From the NCBI GenBank assembly GCA_934675735.1, contig CAKURR010000017.1:1-52458 (forward strand): a DNA stretch of 52,458 nucleotides, in the 5' to 3' direction. This DNA comes from an uncultured Clostridia bacterium (lineage in GTDB: Bacteria; Bacillota; Clostridia; Christensenellales; Aristaeellaceae). Shown in pieces: positions 23,973 to 33,212 of this stretch (positions within the stretch are counted from its first letter, which is position 1; every line of letters starts with the position of its first letter). A model generated the notes under the pieces. It made no database searches and had not been told where the DNA came from. It saw only the letters and a program-made list of their open reading frames with translations. Position numbers and translations under genes: made by a program.

Positions 23973-24883
23973 AGCTGCGCTTCCTTCAGATAGCGGCTGA
24001 CGGCGTCCTGCCAGGTCGGCAGCGGCGTAAAGCCGTTTTCGGCCAGTTTGTGCTTATCCAGCCTGCTGTTGAACGGGCGCGCCGCCTTGCTCAGGCCGTA
24101 TTCCTCCGTCGTCACCGGAACGACCTTTGTTTTCAGCCCATACTGACGATAGAACTCGCAGCAGAAATCATACCAGCTGATATAGCCGCCTTCGTTCGTC
24201 GCATGGTAATAGCCGTATTTCTCCGTCTCGCACATATCCACCAGCAGGCGGGCGAGGTCAAAGCAATAGGTCGGCGTGCCGATCTGGTCGCAGACCACAC
24301 GCACCTCGTCATGCGTCTTACCGACGTTAATCATCGTCTTGATGAAGTTTTTGCCGTTCAGGCCGAACACCCACGCAATGCGGACGATGAAATACTTGGA
24401 CAGCGTATGGGCAACCGCCAGCTCGCCCTCCAGCTTGGTCTGACCGTAGACGTTGAGGGGCTTATACGCCTTGCAGTCCGGCTGCCACGGCTCGGTGCCC
24501 TGCCCGTCAAAAACATAGTCCGTGGAGAGATAGAGCATTTTGCAATCGACAGCCTTGCACGCGTCGGCGATGTTCTGCGTGCCGCCCGCGTTCACCGCGC
24601 GCACGCGCTCCACCTTGTCGTCGTCCTCGGCCATATCCACAGCCGTCCACGCCGCGCAGTGTATGACCGCGTCCGGCTTCTGCTCGGCGATGACGCGCAT
24701 CACCGCCGCCTTATCCGTGATATCCAGACTGACATACGGCATGGTCGTCACCGCCGAACCGTCGTCGATGCCCGCGTAATTCGGCGCGATATCCGAACCG
24801 ACGCCCTCATGGCCGCGCTTGTGCAGCTCGTTCATCACATCGTGACCGAGCTGACCGTTCACCCCCGTGACAAAAAACTTCAT
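23969..24883 (-). CDS. rfbD: dTDP-4-dehydrorhamnose reductase
   Basis: This 304-aa short-chain dehydrogenase makes dTDP-L-rhamnose from dTDP-4-keto-L-rhamnose. It has the N-terminal NAD(P) motif VTGVNGQLGHDV, the LSTDYVFDG segment with the catalytic Thr/Ser, the YxxxK pair in VYGQTKLEGE, and the AWVFG strand, all typical of RfbD/RmlD. The start overlaps the rfbB stop by 4 bases and its own stop overlaps the next gene. rfbA and rfbC are not in this window. Confidence 0.95.
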   Translation of the reverse strand: MKFFVTGVNGQLGHDVMNELHKRGHEGVGSDIAPNYAGIDDGSAVTTMPYVSLDITDKAAVMRVIAEQKPDAVIHCAAWTAVDMAEDDDKVERVRAVNAGGTQNIADACKAVDCKMLYLSTDYVFDGQGTEPWQPDCKAYKPLNVYGQTKLEGELAVAHTLSKYFIVRIAWVFGLNGKNFIKTMINVGKTHDEVRVVCDQIGTPTYCFDLARLLVDMCETEKYGYYHATNEGGYISWYDFCCEFYRQYGLKTKVVPVTTEEYGLSKAARPFNSRLDKHKLAENGFTPLPTWQDAVSRYLKEAQL

Positions 24884-25959
24884 GCCTGCACCTCGGCCTT
24901 CGCCTTATACATTTCCTCGTAATACTTCTGATAGTTGCCGCTGGTCACGTTATTCATCCATTCCTCGTGCTCCAGATACCAGTCGATGGTCAGCACAATG
25001 CCCTTCTCGAACGGCGTTTCCGGATACCAGCCCAGATCGTTCTTAATCTTGGTCGGGTCGATGCCGTAGCGGCGGTCGTGGCCGAGACGATCCTCGACGT
25101 GCTTGATGAGCGCTTCGGAAATGCCCTCGTCATGCAGGCGCTCGTGCAGCTGCTCGATAATCGTCTTGACGATGAAGATGTTCGGGCGCTCGTTATGGCC
25201 GCCGACGTTATAGACCTCGCCCACCTTGCCGTCGCTGGTGACCATGTCGATGGCCTTGCAGTGGTCGGCCACGTAGAGCCAGTCGCGAATCTGCATGCCG
25301 TCGCCGTAAACCGGCAGCTGCTTGTGATGCTTCACGTTGTTGATCATCAGCGGAATCAGCTTCTCGGGGAACTGATACGGGCCGTAGTTATTGGAGCAGC
25401 GGGTGATGTTGATGGGCATGCCGTAGGTGTCGTGGAATGCGCGGACGAAGTGATCCGCACTGGCCTTAGAGGCGGAATACGGGCTGTGCGGGTTAATCGG
25501 GGTCGTCTCCATGAAGAAGCCGTCAGCGCCCAGCGCGCCGTAAACCTCGTCGGTGGAAACCTGCACATACTTCTTGCCGGGCTTCCAGGTCTTGTTGGCC
25601 GCGTCATACCACGCTTCCTTGGCGCGCTGAAGCAGGTTGACCGTGCCCATCACGTTGGTCTGCACAAAGATTTCGGGGTTGGCGATGGAGCGGTCCACAT
25701 GGGATTCCGCCGCGAAGTTGATGACGTAATCGAAATCATACTTGGCGAACAGGCCCTCGACCAGCTCCTTATCGCAGATGTCGCCCTGCACGAACACGTG
25801 GCGCGCGTCGCCCTCCACGTCCTTGAGGTTTTCGAGGTTGCCCGCGTAGGTCAGCTTATCGAGGTTGACCAGCAGGATATCCTCATGCTTTTCGAGCATG
25901 TAGTGGACGAAGTTCGAGCCGATAAAGCCCGCGCAGCCGGTAATCAGGTACGTTTTCAT
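24880..25959 (-). CDS. rfbB: dTDP-glucose 4,6-dehydratase
   Basis: This 359-aa extended short-chain dehydrogenase has TYLITGCAGFIGSNFV (NAD binding), FAAESHVDRSI, STDEVYGALG with catalytic Asp/Glu, the YSASKASAD YxxxK pair, and RCSNNYGPYQFPEKLIP. These are near-identical to the RfbB/RmlB signature. It produces dTDP-4-keto-6-deoxyglucose. The ATG at 25,959 follows AAGGAGAG; longer in-frame starts run into the intergenic repeat. First gene of the rfbB-rfbD-glycosyltransferase operon. Confidence 0.96.
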   Translation of the reverse strand: MKTYLITGCAGFIGSNFVHYMLEKHEDILLVNLDKLTYAGNLENLKDVEGDARHVFVQGDICDKELVEGLFAKYDFDYVINFAAESHVDRSIANPEIFVQTNVMGTVNLLQRAKEAWYDAANKTWKPGKKYVQVSTDEVYGALGADGFFMETTPINPHSPYSASKASADHFVRAFHDTYGMPINITRCSNNYGPYQFPEKLIPLMINNVKHHKQLPVYGDGMQIRDWLYVADHCKAIDMVTSDGKVGEVYNVGGHNERPNIFIVKTIIEQLHERLHDEGISEALIKHVEDRLGHDRRYGIDPTKIKNDLGWYPETPFEKGIVLTIDWYLEHEEWMNNVTSGNYQKYYEEMYKAKAEVQA

Positions 25960-25989
25960 TCTATTCTCTCCTTGTATTCTCTCTATAAC

Positions 25990-26075
25990 GGAAACGCTTG
26001 GGGCTTTGCCCCAAATCTCACCAGAAACCTCAGGTTCCTGAATTTTCTTTACATTTACCGCCATGCGATAAATGG
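25990..26075. repeat. Modular hairpin repeat, copy R1
   Basis: Three palindromes in order: TTGGGG-ctttg-CCCCAA (25,998-26,014), CAGAAACCT/AGGTTCCTG (26,022-26,040) and TTTACCGC/GCGATAAA (26,055-26,073 region). The same modules recur at 34,736, 40,634, 45,493, 47,077 and 52,027. Confidence 0.75.
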
Positions 26076-26110
26076 GAAAATCAACTTTTCTGCCTTGTCT
26101 CAAACCGCAT

Positions 26111-28129
26111 TCATGAGTTCAGCCTCAAATGCAGCGGATATCCCGTATAGGCTGCGCCTTCGTCGGGTTCGGGAGCGGCGCCAAAAACGACTTTACCCCC
26201 CCCCGCTCTTTTTTCTTTCCGAGCGGCGTCGCAGAGTTCTTTCTTCAAAACATCCTGCACATCGACGAAGCACTCGATCAGTTTGGGGTTGAATACGCCG
26301 CATTCGCCGCCCAAAATCATCTCCATCGCCTTTTCGTGCGAGAACGCCTTTTTATAGCATCGTTCGCTGGTCAGCGCGTCATATACGTCCGCCAGCGAGA
26401 CAATCTGCGCGGAAAGCGGAATCTCGTCGCCGGCCAGCCCGTCCGGATAACCGCGCCCGTCCCAGCACTCGTGGTGCCAGTGCGCAATTTCAATCGCGGT
26501 TTTGAGCAGCGGCTCATCGTAATAGGGCTGAAGCTCTTCGAGCATCTTTGCGCCGTAAACCGTATGCAGCTTCATCGCCGCAAACTCTTCGGGCGTGAGC
26601 TTGCCGGGCTTGTTGAGAATCTTGTCATCCACGGCGATTTTGCCGATATCGTGCAGCGCGGACGCCAGCGGAATGTTGTCCCGCTCCTTGGGGTCAAAAT
26701 GCAAATCGGGGTCTTTTTCAATCAGCCTGTCCAAAATGCACTCGGTGAAGCGCTGAATATGCTTGACGTGCAGCCCGCTTTCGCCGTTGCGGAATTCGAC
26801 AATCTGGCTGAGCACGCCCACGAGCATGGAGACGTTTTTCTCCCGCTCGCGAATTTGCTCCGTCACCATGCGGATAAGCCGACGCTGCTTGGCGTAGAGC
26901 TTGATGTTGTTGGTCGCGCGGCGATAGACCACCTTCGCGTCGAACGGGCGGCTGACATAATCGGACGCGCCCATCTCATACGCCTGGCGGATGAATGATT
27001 CGGAATCCTCGCTGGAAATCATGATGACGGGAATATCCTCAATCAAGTGATCCCGATTCATGTAAGAGAGCACCTCGAAGCCGTCCATCTCCGGCATGAC
27101 GATATCCAGCAGCACGAGCGAAATGCCCGTGCCGTATTGATGCATCATCGACAACGCTTCCTCGCCGTCGCGCGCCTCGATGATGCGGTAATCGCTGCTG
27201 AGGATTTCGCGCAGAATCTCGCGGTTCATCTGCGAATCATCCACAATCAAAATGAGCGGCTTTTCGTTGCCGCGCGGCTTGTCCGGCTCCGGCAGCATGC
27301 CGTCGGATTCAACGACGACCTCGTTTTTCGTCGCCTTCGCGTGATAGAGCAGCCTGTCCGCGCGGCGCACGGCGCTGTCCATCGTCTCGTGTTCGCCCTG
27401 CACCACGCCGCCGATGCTCACAGAGATGCGCAGATGCGGACATTCGTGCACAACCGTGGCGTGCACCTGGTCGCGAATCTTTTCCAGCTTGTTTTTAATG
27501 GTCTTTTCCGGCATGTTCGCCAGAATCAGCAGAAACTCGTCGCCGCCGAAACGAATCAGGTTGTCGCACTTGCGGATGTTTTCCTTCACCGCGTCCGCGA
27601 CCATCTGCAGCACGATGTCGCCGCCGTGATGGCCGTATGTGTCGTTGTGCACCTTGAAATCGTCCAAATCCATGATGGCCACGCCCGCCGGACCGGGCAT
27701 GTTGCGGGCGATATCTTCATAGTAGCGGCGGTTGTAAGCGCCGGTCAGCGCATCGTGATAGAGCTTGGTGTTGTAGCCGGTCATCTTCGCCAGCAGATAA
27801 TCGCCCTCGTCCGGCTCCATAATCGAGCCGTCGGGCAGGCACTGAACCGTTTCCAGCACATATTTTTGACCCTCGAACTCCAGATACTGCGCCGTTATCA
27901 GCGCGATATCTTTGCCGAAGGATTCGATTTTGCACTTTTCCCGCTTCTCATCCAGCGCGCATGCCACCACGCACTTGCGGCATGGGAAGCCGTTGCGCAC
28001 GCAGGCATAGCAGTCCGCCCCGCCGTCCACGCAGACCTTTTTCCCGTCGCAGACGGTAAAAATGTGCGCGTCGTCATACACCTTGCGAAACTCCTCCGCC
28101 ACCCGTCGCGCCTCTTCCAGTGTTTTCAT
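26111..28129 (-). CDS. c-di-GMP enzyme: Cys-rich sensor, GGDEF, REC and HD-GYP
   Basis: This 672-aa soluble protein contains four modules. Residues 25-100 form a Cys-rich PAS-like sensor with eight Cys between 27 and 66. Residues 120-275 are a diguanylate cyclase with intact RFGGDEF (195-199) and an RxxD inhibitory site (186-189). Residues 291-405 are a receiver domain with phosphoacceptor Asp342 but Arg394 where Lys is usual. Residues 435-630 are an HD-GYP phosphodiesterase with HD493-494, HHE 552-554 and WDGRGYP. It can plausibly both make and break c-di-GMP. The order is unusual, with the receiver in the middle. It is a single-gene unit; promoter at 28,178. Confidence 0.92.
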   Translation of the reverse strand: MKTLEEARRVAEEFRKVYDDAHIFTVCDGKKVCVDGGADCYACVRNGFPCRKCVVACALDEKREKCKIESFGKDIALITAQYLEFEGQKYVLETVQCLPDGSIMEPDEGDYLLAKMTGYNTKLYHDALTGAYNRRYYEDIARNMPGPAGVAIMDLDDFKVHNDTYGHHGGDIVLQMVADAVKENIRKCDNLIRFGGDEFLLILANMPEKTIKNKLEKIRDQVHATVVHECPHLRISVSIGGVVQGEHETMDSAVRRADRLLYHAKATKNEVVVESDGMLPEPDKPRGNEKPLILIVDDSQMNREILREILSSDYRIIEARDGEEALSMMHQYGTGISLVLLDIVMPEMDGFEVLSYMNRDHLIEDIPVIMISSEDSESFIRQAYEMGASDYVSRPFDAKVVYRRATNNIKLYAKQRRLIRMVTEQIREREKNVSMLVGVLSQIVEFRNGESGLHVKHIQRFTECILDRLIEKDPDLHFDPKERDNIPLASALHDIGKIAVDDKILNKPGKLTPEEFAAMKLHTVYGAKMLEELQPYYDEPLLKTAIEIAHWHHECWDGRGYPDGLAGDEIPLSAQIVSLADVYDALTSERCYKKAFSHEKAMEMILGGECGVFNPKLIECFVDVQDVLKKELCDAARKEKRAGGGKVVFGAAPEPDEGAAYTGYPLHLRLNS

Positions 28130-28177
28130 GCTTTCGTCCTTTGCGCCCTCGGCGCTTTCTTTCCTCTATGTGGTATC

Positions 28178-28206
28178 AATATATCATCTGTATGCGTTTC
28201 CGTCAA
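28178..28206 (-). promoter_or_regulatory. Promoter of the c-di-GMP gene
   Basis: TTGACG (28,201-28,206), 17-bp spacer, TATATT (28,178-28,183) on the minus strand. Confidence 0.75.
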
Positions 28207-28218
28207 GTCCGTGAACAG

Positions 28219-28253
28219 AAAAAGGCGGCGTTTTCTCGTCGAAAACCGCCGCC
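28219..28253 (-). terminator. Terminator of the pfl operon
   Basis: Arms GGCGGCGTTTTC (28,224-28,235) and GAAAACCGCCGCC (28,241-28,253), followed by a T-run on the minus strand, right after the pflA stop. Confidence 0.85.
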
Positions 28254-28260
28254 TTGAATG

Positions 28261-29016
28261 TCAGCGAATGCCCAGTATGTGCTCCGCGCGTGCAACCTGT
28301 TCTTTTGTCGGCACGGGCACGCCCTCCAGCGGATAAGCGATGCCCAGCCTCTGCCATTTGCCAAGCCCCAGCGTATGATACGGCAGAATCTCCACGCGCT
28401 CCACGGTTTGAAGCGTTTGAATGAACTCGGCCATCCGTTTCAGATCGTCCTCCCCGTCCGTCAGGCCGGGCACGAGCACGTGGCGAATCCACATCGGCTT
28501 GCCCATGTCGCTCAGCCGTCGGGCCATCGCGAGGATGTTGGCGTTATCCATGCCCGTCACGCGCCGATGCAGCGCCGCGTCCATCGCCTTGAGGTCGAGC
28601 ATCACCAAATCGGTCGCGTCCGTCAGGCGCTCAAACGCCTTTTGATAGGCCGCGTCCTCTCGATAGGGCTGGCCCGCCGTGTCGAGCGCGGTATGCACGC
28701 CCTTGCCGTGCGCCAGCTCAAACAGCTCAGTGACGAAGGGCATTTGCAGCATCGGCTCGCCGCCGCTGACGGTGATGCCGCCCTTTTGGCCGTCCCTGCC
28801 CCAGTATTTTTTGTAGCGCAGCGCCTTATCCAGCAGGCTTTGCGCGTCCGTCCTATCGGCGGCGGGGTTATGCGCGTCCCACGAATCGGGGTTGTGGCAG
28901 AATTGGCAGCGCAGCGCACAGCCCTGCATGAAAATCACATAGCGCACGCCGGGGCCGTCCACGAGACCGAAGCTCTCGACGGAATGCACCCGCCCGAGCG
29001 TCTTACATGCGGTCAT
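28261..29016 (-). CDS. pflA: Pyruvate formate-lyase activating enzyme
   Basis: This 251-aa radical-SAM enzyme makes the glycyl radical on PflB. The motif CxxxCxxC is in MQGCALRCQFCHNPDSW, with GGITVSGGEPMLQM downstream. LDTAGQP and the VRHVLVPGLTDG strand are typical of PflA. The start ATG at 29,016 lies inside the end of pflB, overlapping by 14 bases, so translation is coupled. Upstream in-frame ATGs lie deep inside pflB and are not used. It ends at a strong terminator. Confidence 0.95.
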   Translation of the reverse strand: MTACKTLGRVHSVESFGLVDGPGVRYVIFMQGCALRCQFCHNPDSWDAHNPAADRTDAQSLLDKALRYKKYWGRDGQKGGITVSGGEPMLQMPFVTELFELAHGKGVHTALDTAGQPYREDAAYQKAFERLTDATDLVMLDLKAMDAALHRRVTGMDNANILAMARRLSDMGKPMWIRHVLVPGLTDGEDDLKRMAEFIQTLQTVERVEILPYHTLGLGKWQRLGIAYPLEGVPVPTKEQVARAEHILGIR

Positions 29017-31255
29017 GGCAAGTACGGGCGATGACGTCGAGCTGCTGCTCGCGGGTGAGGTCGATGAACTTGACGGCGTAGCCGGAAACGCGGATGGTGA
29101 AGTTGGCATACTCCTCCTTCTCCGGATGCTCCATCGCGTCGATGAGCTTCTCGATGCCGAACACGTTGACGTTCAGGTGGTGCGCGCCCTGCATGAAGTA
29201 GCCGTCCATCACCTGCACGAGGTTCTTCGCACGCTCTTCGTCGTCGTGGCCCAGCGCGCCCGGGTTAATCGTCTGCGTGTTGGAAATGCCGTCCAGCGCC
29301 CAGTGATACGGCAGCTTCGCGGTGGAGTTGAGAGAGGCCAGCAGGCCGTTCTTCTCCGCGCCGTAGCTCGGGTTCGCACCCGGGGAGAGCGGTTCGCCCG
29401 CCTTGCGCCCATCCGGCATGCTGCCGGTCGCCTTACCGTAAACGACGTTGGAGGTAATCGTCAGAATGGAGGTCGTCGGCTCGGAATCGCGGTAGGTGTG
29501 GCGCTTCTTAATTTTCTCGAGAAATTTGCCCAGCAGCCACACGGCGATATCGTCCGCGCGGTCGTCGTCGTTGCCGTAGCGCGGGAAATCGCCCTCGGTC
29601 TTGAAATCGACAATCAGGCCGGTCTCGTCGCGAATCGGCGTCACCTTGGCGTACTTGATGGCGCTCAGGCTGTCCACCACGTGAGAGAAGCCCGCAATGC
29701 CCGTGGCGAACGTGCGGCGCACGTCGGTATCGATGAGCGCCATTTCCGCCGCTTCGTAGTAGTATTTGTCGTGCATATACTGAATCAGGTTCAGCGTATT
29801 CACATACAGGCCCGCCAGCCAATCCATCATGCGGTCATACGCGGCGATAACCTCGTCGTAATCGAGCACTTCGCTTGTAATCGGGCGATACGCCGGGCCG
29901 ACCTGCTCGCGGGTTTTCATATCCACGCCGCCGTTGAGCGCGTAGAGCAGGCACTTCGCCAGGTTCGCGCGCGCACCGAAGAACTGCATCTCCTTGCCGG
30001 TCTGCGTCGCGGAAACGCAGCAGCAGATGGAGTAATCGTCGCCCCAGACGGGCTTCATCACGTCGTCGTTTTCATACTGCACCGAGCTGGTCAGCACGGA
30101 AATCTTCGCGGCGTAATGCTTGAACGCGTCCGGCAGATCCTCGGAATAGAGCACGGTCATGTTCGGTTCCGGCGACGGGCCCATGTTTTCCAGCGTGTGC
30201 AGGAAACGGAAGTCGTTCTTGGTGACCATCGAGCGGCCGTCCACACCGATGCCGCCGACCTCCAGCGTCGCCCAGACCGGATCGCCGGAGAACAGCGCGT
30301 TGTAGCTCGGGATGCGGGCGAACTTGACCATGCGAAACTTCATGACCATGTGGTCAATCAGTTCCTGCGCCTGCTCCTCGGTGATGAGACCGCGCTCCAG
30401 GTCGCGCTCCATATAGATATCCAGGAACGTGGAGATGCGGCCGACGGACATCGCCGCGCCGTTCTGCGTCTTGATGGCGGCCAGGTAGCCGAAATACAGC
30501 CACTGGCAGGCCTCCTTCGCGTTGGCGGCGGGCTTGCTGATATCAAAGCCGTAGGAAGCGGCCATCGCCTTCATGCCCTTGAGCGCGCGGATCTGCTTGG
30601 CGATTTCCTCGCGCAGGCGGATGACGTCCTCGGTCATCGCGCCGTCGCCGCAGTTGGCCAGATCCTTGGTCTTTTCCTCAATCAGGAAGTCGATGCCGTA
30701 GAGCGCCACGCGGCGGTAATCGCCGACGATGCGGCCGCGGCCGTAGGTATCCGGCAGGCCGGTGATAATCTTGTTGTGGCGCGCCTTCTTCATCTCCGGC
30801 GTATAGGCCATGAACACGCCCTCGTTATGGGTCGGCGCGTATTCGGTGAAAATCTTGTGCAGCTCGGGGTCCGGCTCGTAGCCGTAATTCTTGCAGGCTT
30901 CCTCCGCCATCTTGATGCCGCCGAAGGGCATGAACGCACGCTTGAGCGGCTTGTCGGTCTGGAGACCGACGATCTGTTCGAGGTCTTTATCCGCCTCGCT
31001 GATGTAGCCCGGGCCGTAGGCGGTCAGGCCGGAAACGACGTGCGTCTCCATATCCAGCACGCCGCCCTTCGCGCGCTCTTCCTTTTGCAGCTTCTGGAGA
31101 ATGCCCCAGAGTTTATCGGTAGCCTGCGTCGGGCCGACGAGGAAGCGCTCATCCCCCGCATAAGGCTTATAGTTCTTCTGGATGAAATCACGGACGTTGA
31201 CCTCTTCGCGCCAGATGCGGCCCTCGAAGCCTTCCCACTGCTCAAAATGAACCAT
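29003..31255 (-). CDS. pflB: Formate acetyltransferase (pyruvate formate-lyase)
   Basis: This 750-aa glycyl-radical enzyme converts pyruvate and CoA to acetyl-CoA and formate during fermentation. It has the active-site Cys pair in SICCCVSATQTGKE and the radical glycine in IRVSGYAVKFIDLTREQQ near the C-terminus. The opening WEGFEGRIWREEVNVRDFIQKNY is standard. The start at 31,255 follows AAAGGAG. It is the first gene of pflB-pflA. Because the radical is destroyed by oxygen, this supports an anaerobic lifestyle. Length is normal for the family. Confidence 0.97.
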   Translation of the reverse strand: MVHFEQWEGFEGRIWREEVNVRDFIQKNYKPYAGDERFLVGPTQATDKLWGILQKLQKEERAKGGVLDMETHVVSGLTAYGPGYISEADKDLEQIVGLQTDKPLKRAFMPFGGIKMAEEACKNYGYEPDPELHKIFTEYAPTHNEGVFMAYTPEMKKARHNKIITGLPDTYGRGRIVGDYRRVALYGIDFLIEEKTKDLANCGDGAMTEDVIRLREEIAKQIRALKGMKAMAASYGFDISKPAANAKEACQWLYFGYLAAIKTQNGAAMSVGRISTFLDIYMERDLERGLITEEQAQELIDHMVMKFRMVKFARIPSYNALFSGDPVWATLEVGGIGVDGRSMVTKNDFRFLHTLENMGPSPEPNMTVLYSEDLPDAFKHYAAKISVLTSSVQYENDDVMKPVWGDDYSICCCVSATQTGKEMQFFGARANLAKCLLYALNGGVDMKTREQVGPAYRPITSEVLDYDEVIAAYDRMMDWLAGLYVNTLNLIQYMHDKYYYEAAEMALIDTDVRRTFATGIAGFSHVVDSLSAIKYAKVTPIRDETGLIVDFKTEGDFPRYGNDDDRADDIAVWLLGKFLEKIKKRHTYRDSEPTTSILTITSNVVYGKATGSMPDGRKAGEPLSPGANPSYGAEKNGLLASLNSTAKLPYHWALDGISNTQTINPGALGHDDEERAKNLVQVMDGYFMQGAHHLNVNVFGIEKLIDAMEHPEKEEYANFTIRVSGYAVKFIDLTREQQLDVIARTCHDRM

Positions 31256-31302
31256 GCAAACTCTCCTTTACGGACGGTCGGTCGATATGTCGGAACGCGG
31301 AC

Positions 31303-31340
31303 ATTGTAGCATAAAGCCAATCGTCAGACAACTGACGAAT
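31303..31340 (-). promoter_or_regulatory. pfl promoter overlapped by a palindrome
   Basis: TTGTCT (31,326-31,331), 17-bp spacer, TACAAT (31,303-31,308). The arms AATCGTCAG (31,319-31,327) and CTGACGAAT (31,332-31,340) are inverted with a 4-bp centre and cover the -35, suggesting a repressor site. Confidence 0.65.
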
Positions 31341-31496
31341 CGGCCAAGAAAAAGCCGCACGATTTGGATCGCCGACATAACACGGATAATCTGTAAATAC
31401 GATCCTTTTTACGCCGGAAATTCCGCCTTTCGCGCAGCTTTGGTTCTTCACGTGTTCATCAAACTTTTAACGGATTCTGAACATCCGAACGCCTGC

Positions 31497-32795
31497 TCAG
31501 CGCTTGACGTTGAACGCCTTCATGCCCGGATACACCGCGCTCGCGCCCAGTTCCTCCTCGATGCGCAGCAGCTGGTTGTATTTGGCCACGCGCTCGGTGC
31601 GGCTCGGCGCGCCCGTCTTAATCTGGCAGGTGTTGAGCGCCACGGCCAAATCGGCGATGGTGGTGTCCTCCGTCTCGCCGCTGCGGTGGGAGGAAATCGC
31701 GGTATAGCCCGCCTTGTGCGCCATCTTGATGGCCTCCAGCGTTTCGGAAACGGAGCCGATCTGGTTGAGCTTAATCAGAATCGCGTTGCCGCAGCCCAGC
31801 TCGATGCCCTTGGCCAGCCGTTCGGTGTTGGTGACAAACAGATCGTCGCCGACAAGCTGCACCTTGCCGCCCAGCTCGCGGGTGAGCTTCTGCCAGCCCT
31901 CCCAGTCCTCTTCATCCAGCGCATCCTCGATGGAAATAATCGGATACTTCTCCACCAGGCTCTTCCAGTGGGCAATCAGCTCGTCGCCGGTGTATTCCGT
32001 GCCCGCCTTGGGCAGCTTGTAGAAGCCCTTTCCCTTTTCGCTCTTCCATTCGGAGGAGGCCGCGTCCATCGCAATCATGAAATCGACACCCGGCTTGTAA
32101 CCGGCCTTCTCCACCGCCGCCAGAATGGTTTCGATGGTCTCCTCGTCGCTCGACAGGTTCGGCGCGAAGCCGCCCTCGTCGCCGACGGAGGTCGCCAGCC
32201 CGCGGCTCTTGAGGATGGAAGCCAGCGCGTGGAACACCTCCGCGCACCAGCGCAGCGCCTCCTTAAAGCTCGGCGCGCCGACCGGCATAATCATGAACTC
32301 CTGGGTATCGACGGTGTTGGTCGCGTGCGCGCCGCCGTTGAGGATGTTCATCATCGGCACGGGCAGGCGGTTGCCGGAAATGCCGCCGAGGAAACGATAT
32401 AGCGGGATATCCAGCGAAATGGCCGCCGCACGCGCGCAGGCGATGGAAACCGCCAGAATCGCGTTCGCGCCGAGGTTGCTCTTGTCCTTCGTGCCGTCCG
32501 CCGCGATCATCGCCGCGTCCACCGCGTAGATATCGGAAGCGTCCATGCCGCAGAGCACTTTGTCGATGGTGGTGTTGATGTGCTCGACCGCCTTCGTCAC
32601 GCCCTTGCCGAGGTAGCGGCCCTTGTCGCCGTCGCGCAGCTCGAGCGCCTCAAACTCGCCGGTGGAAGCGCCGCTGGGCGCCATGCCGCGGCCGACCGTG
32701 CCATCCGCCAGCGTGACCTCCGCCTCAACGGTGGGGTTGCCGCGGGAATCCAGAATTTCGCGCCCCTTGACGTTTACAATCTCCAAATAAGCCAT
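31497..32795 (-). CDS. eno: Enolase
   Basis: This 432-aa enzyme converts 2-phosphoglycerate to phosphoenolpyruvate in glycolysis. It carries the family motifs ILDSRGNPTVE, APSGASTGEFEA (mobile loop), SVGDEGGFAPNL (catalytic Glu), the SIEDALDEEDW and LVGDDLFVTN metal ligands, and the signature LIKLNQIGSVSETL, then SHRSGETEDT. The ATG at 32,795 follows AAAGGAG. It is a stand-alone gene with a TATAAT box at 32,890-32,895. All catalytic residues I can check are present. Confidence 0.97.
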   Translation of the reverse strand: MAYLEIVNVKGREILDSRGNPTVEAEVTLADGTVGRGMAPSGASTGEFEALELRDGDKGRYLGKGVTKAVEHINTTIDKVLCGMDASDIYAVDAAMIAADGTKDKSNLGANAILAVSIACARAAAISLDIPLYRFLGGISGNRLPVPMMNILNGGAHATNTVDTQEFMIMPVGAPSFKEALRWCAEVFHALASILKSRGLATSVGDEGGFAPNLSSDEETIETILAAVEKAGYKPGVDFMIAMDAASSEWKSEKGKGFYKLPKAGTEYTGDELIAHWKSLVEKYPIISIEDALDEEDWEGWQKLTRELGGKVQLVGDDLFVTNTERLAKGIELGCGNAILIKLNQIGSVSETLEAIKMAHKAGYTAISSHRSGETEDTTIADLAVALNTCQIKTGAPSRTERVAKYNQLLRIEEELGASAVYPGMKAFNVKR

Positions 32796-33156
32796 AAATA
32801 TGCTCCTTTCAGGTTCACACATGAAAAATGCGCCGAGGACAAGGCCGCCCGAATCGCTTCGGCGCTCTGTCCGCCTTTTGAGCGTCTTGATTATAACACA
32901 GCTCCTGCGTTTTTGGAATATAAAAATGCATTTTCGTTAGAATAAACAAACAAGCCTGCGCAGTTCAGGCTTGTTTGCAACAAGGGGGACGGATTTTTTC
33001 CGCGCAGCCGTCAGCAGTTCGGCTTCATGTTCAAAACCCTTGATATTCCGAATAAAAAAGCATTCGGAATAGTCGTTAGAACAAGCTAACTGTATATAGT
33101 CTACACGATGTTCCCGCTCCTGTCAATCCCCTTTTTCATATTTTTCATTCCATACA
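32796..33156. other. Eno upstream gap with hairpins
   Basis: The gap holds the eno -10 (TATAAT, 32,890-32,895; no good -35), a hairpin with arms ACAAACAAGCCTG/CAGGCTTGTTT (about 32,945-32,976) and a 10-bp palindrome TATTCCGAAT/ATTCGGAATA (33,044-33,053 and 33,062-33,071). No gene seen. Confidence 0.45.
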
Positions 33157-33198
33157 AAAATGCAGGAATACGAATCTTGCATTCGTTTTCCTGCATTT
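33157..33198 (-). terminator. Terminator of the MATE gene
   Basis: Nested stem: outer arms AAATGCAGGAA / TTCCTGCATTT (33,158-33,168 and 33,188-33,198), with inner ACGAAT/ATTCGT. It lies 15 bases past the MATE stop. Confidence 0.6.
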
Positions 33199-33212
33199 CT
33201 AAAGGATATGTT

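Noticed and set aside
24050..26292. Long plus-strand frames opposite rfbD and rfbB
   Set aside because: Shadow frames of GC-rich genes with strong protein signatures on the other strand.
29015..31309. A 764-codon plus-strand frame opposite pflB
   Set aside because: Antisense shadow with low-complexity Arg/His/Val composition; pflB motifs are unambiguous.
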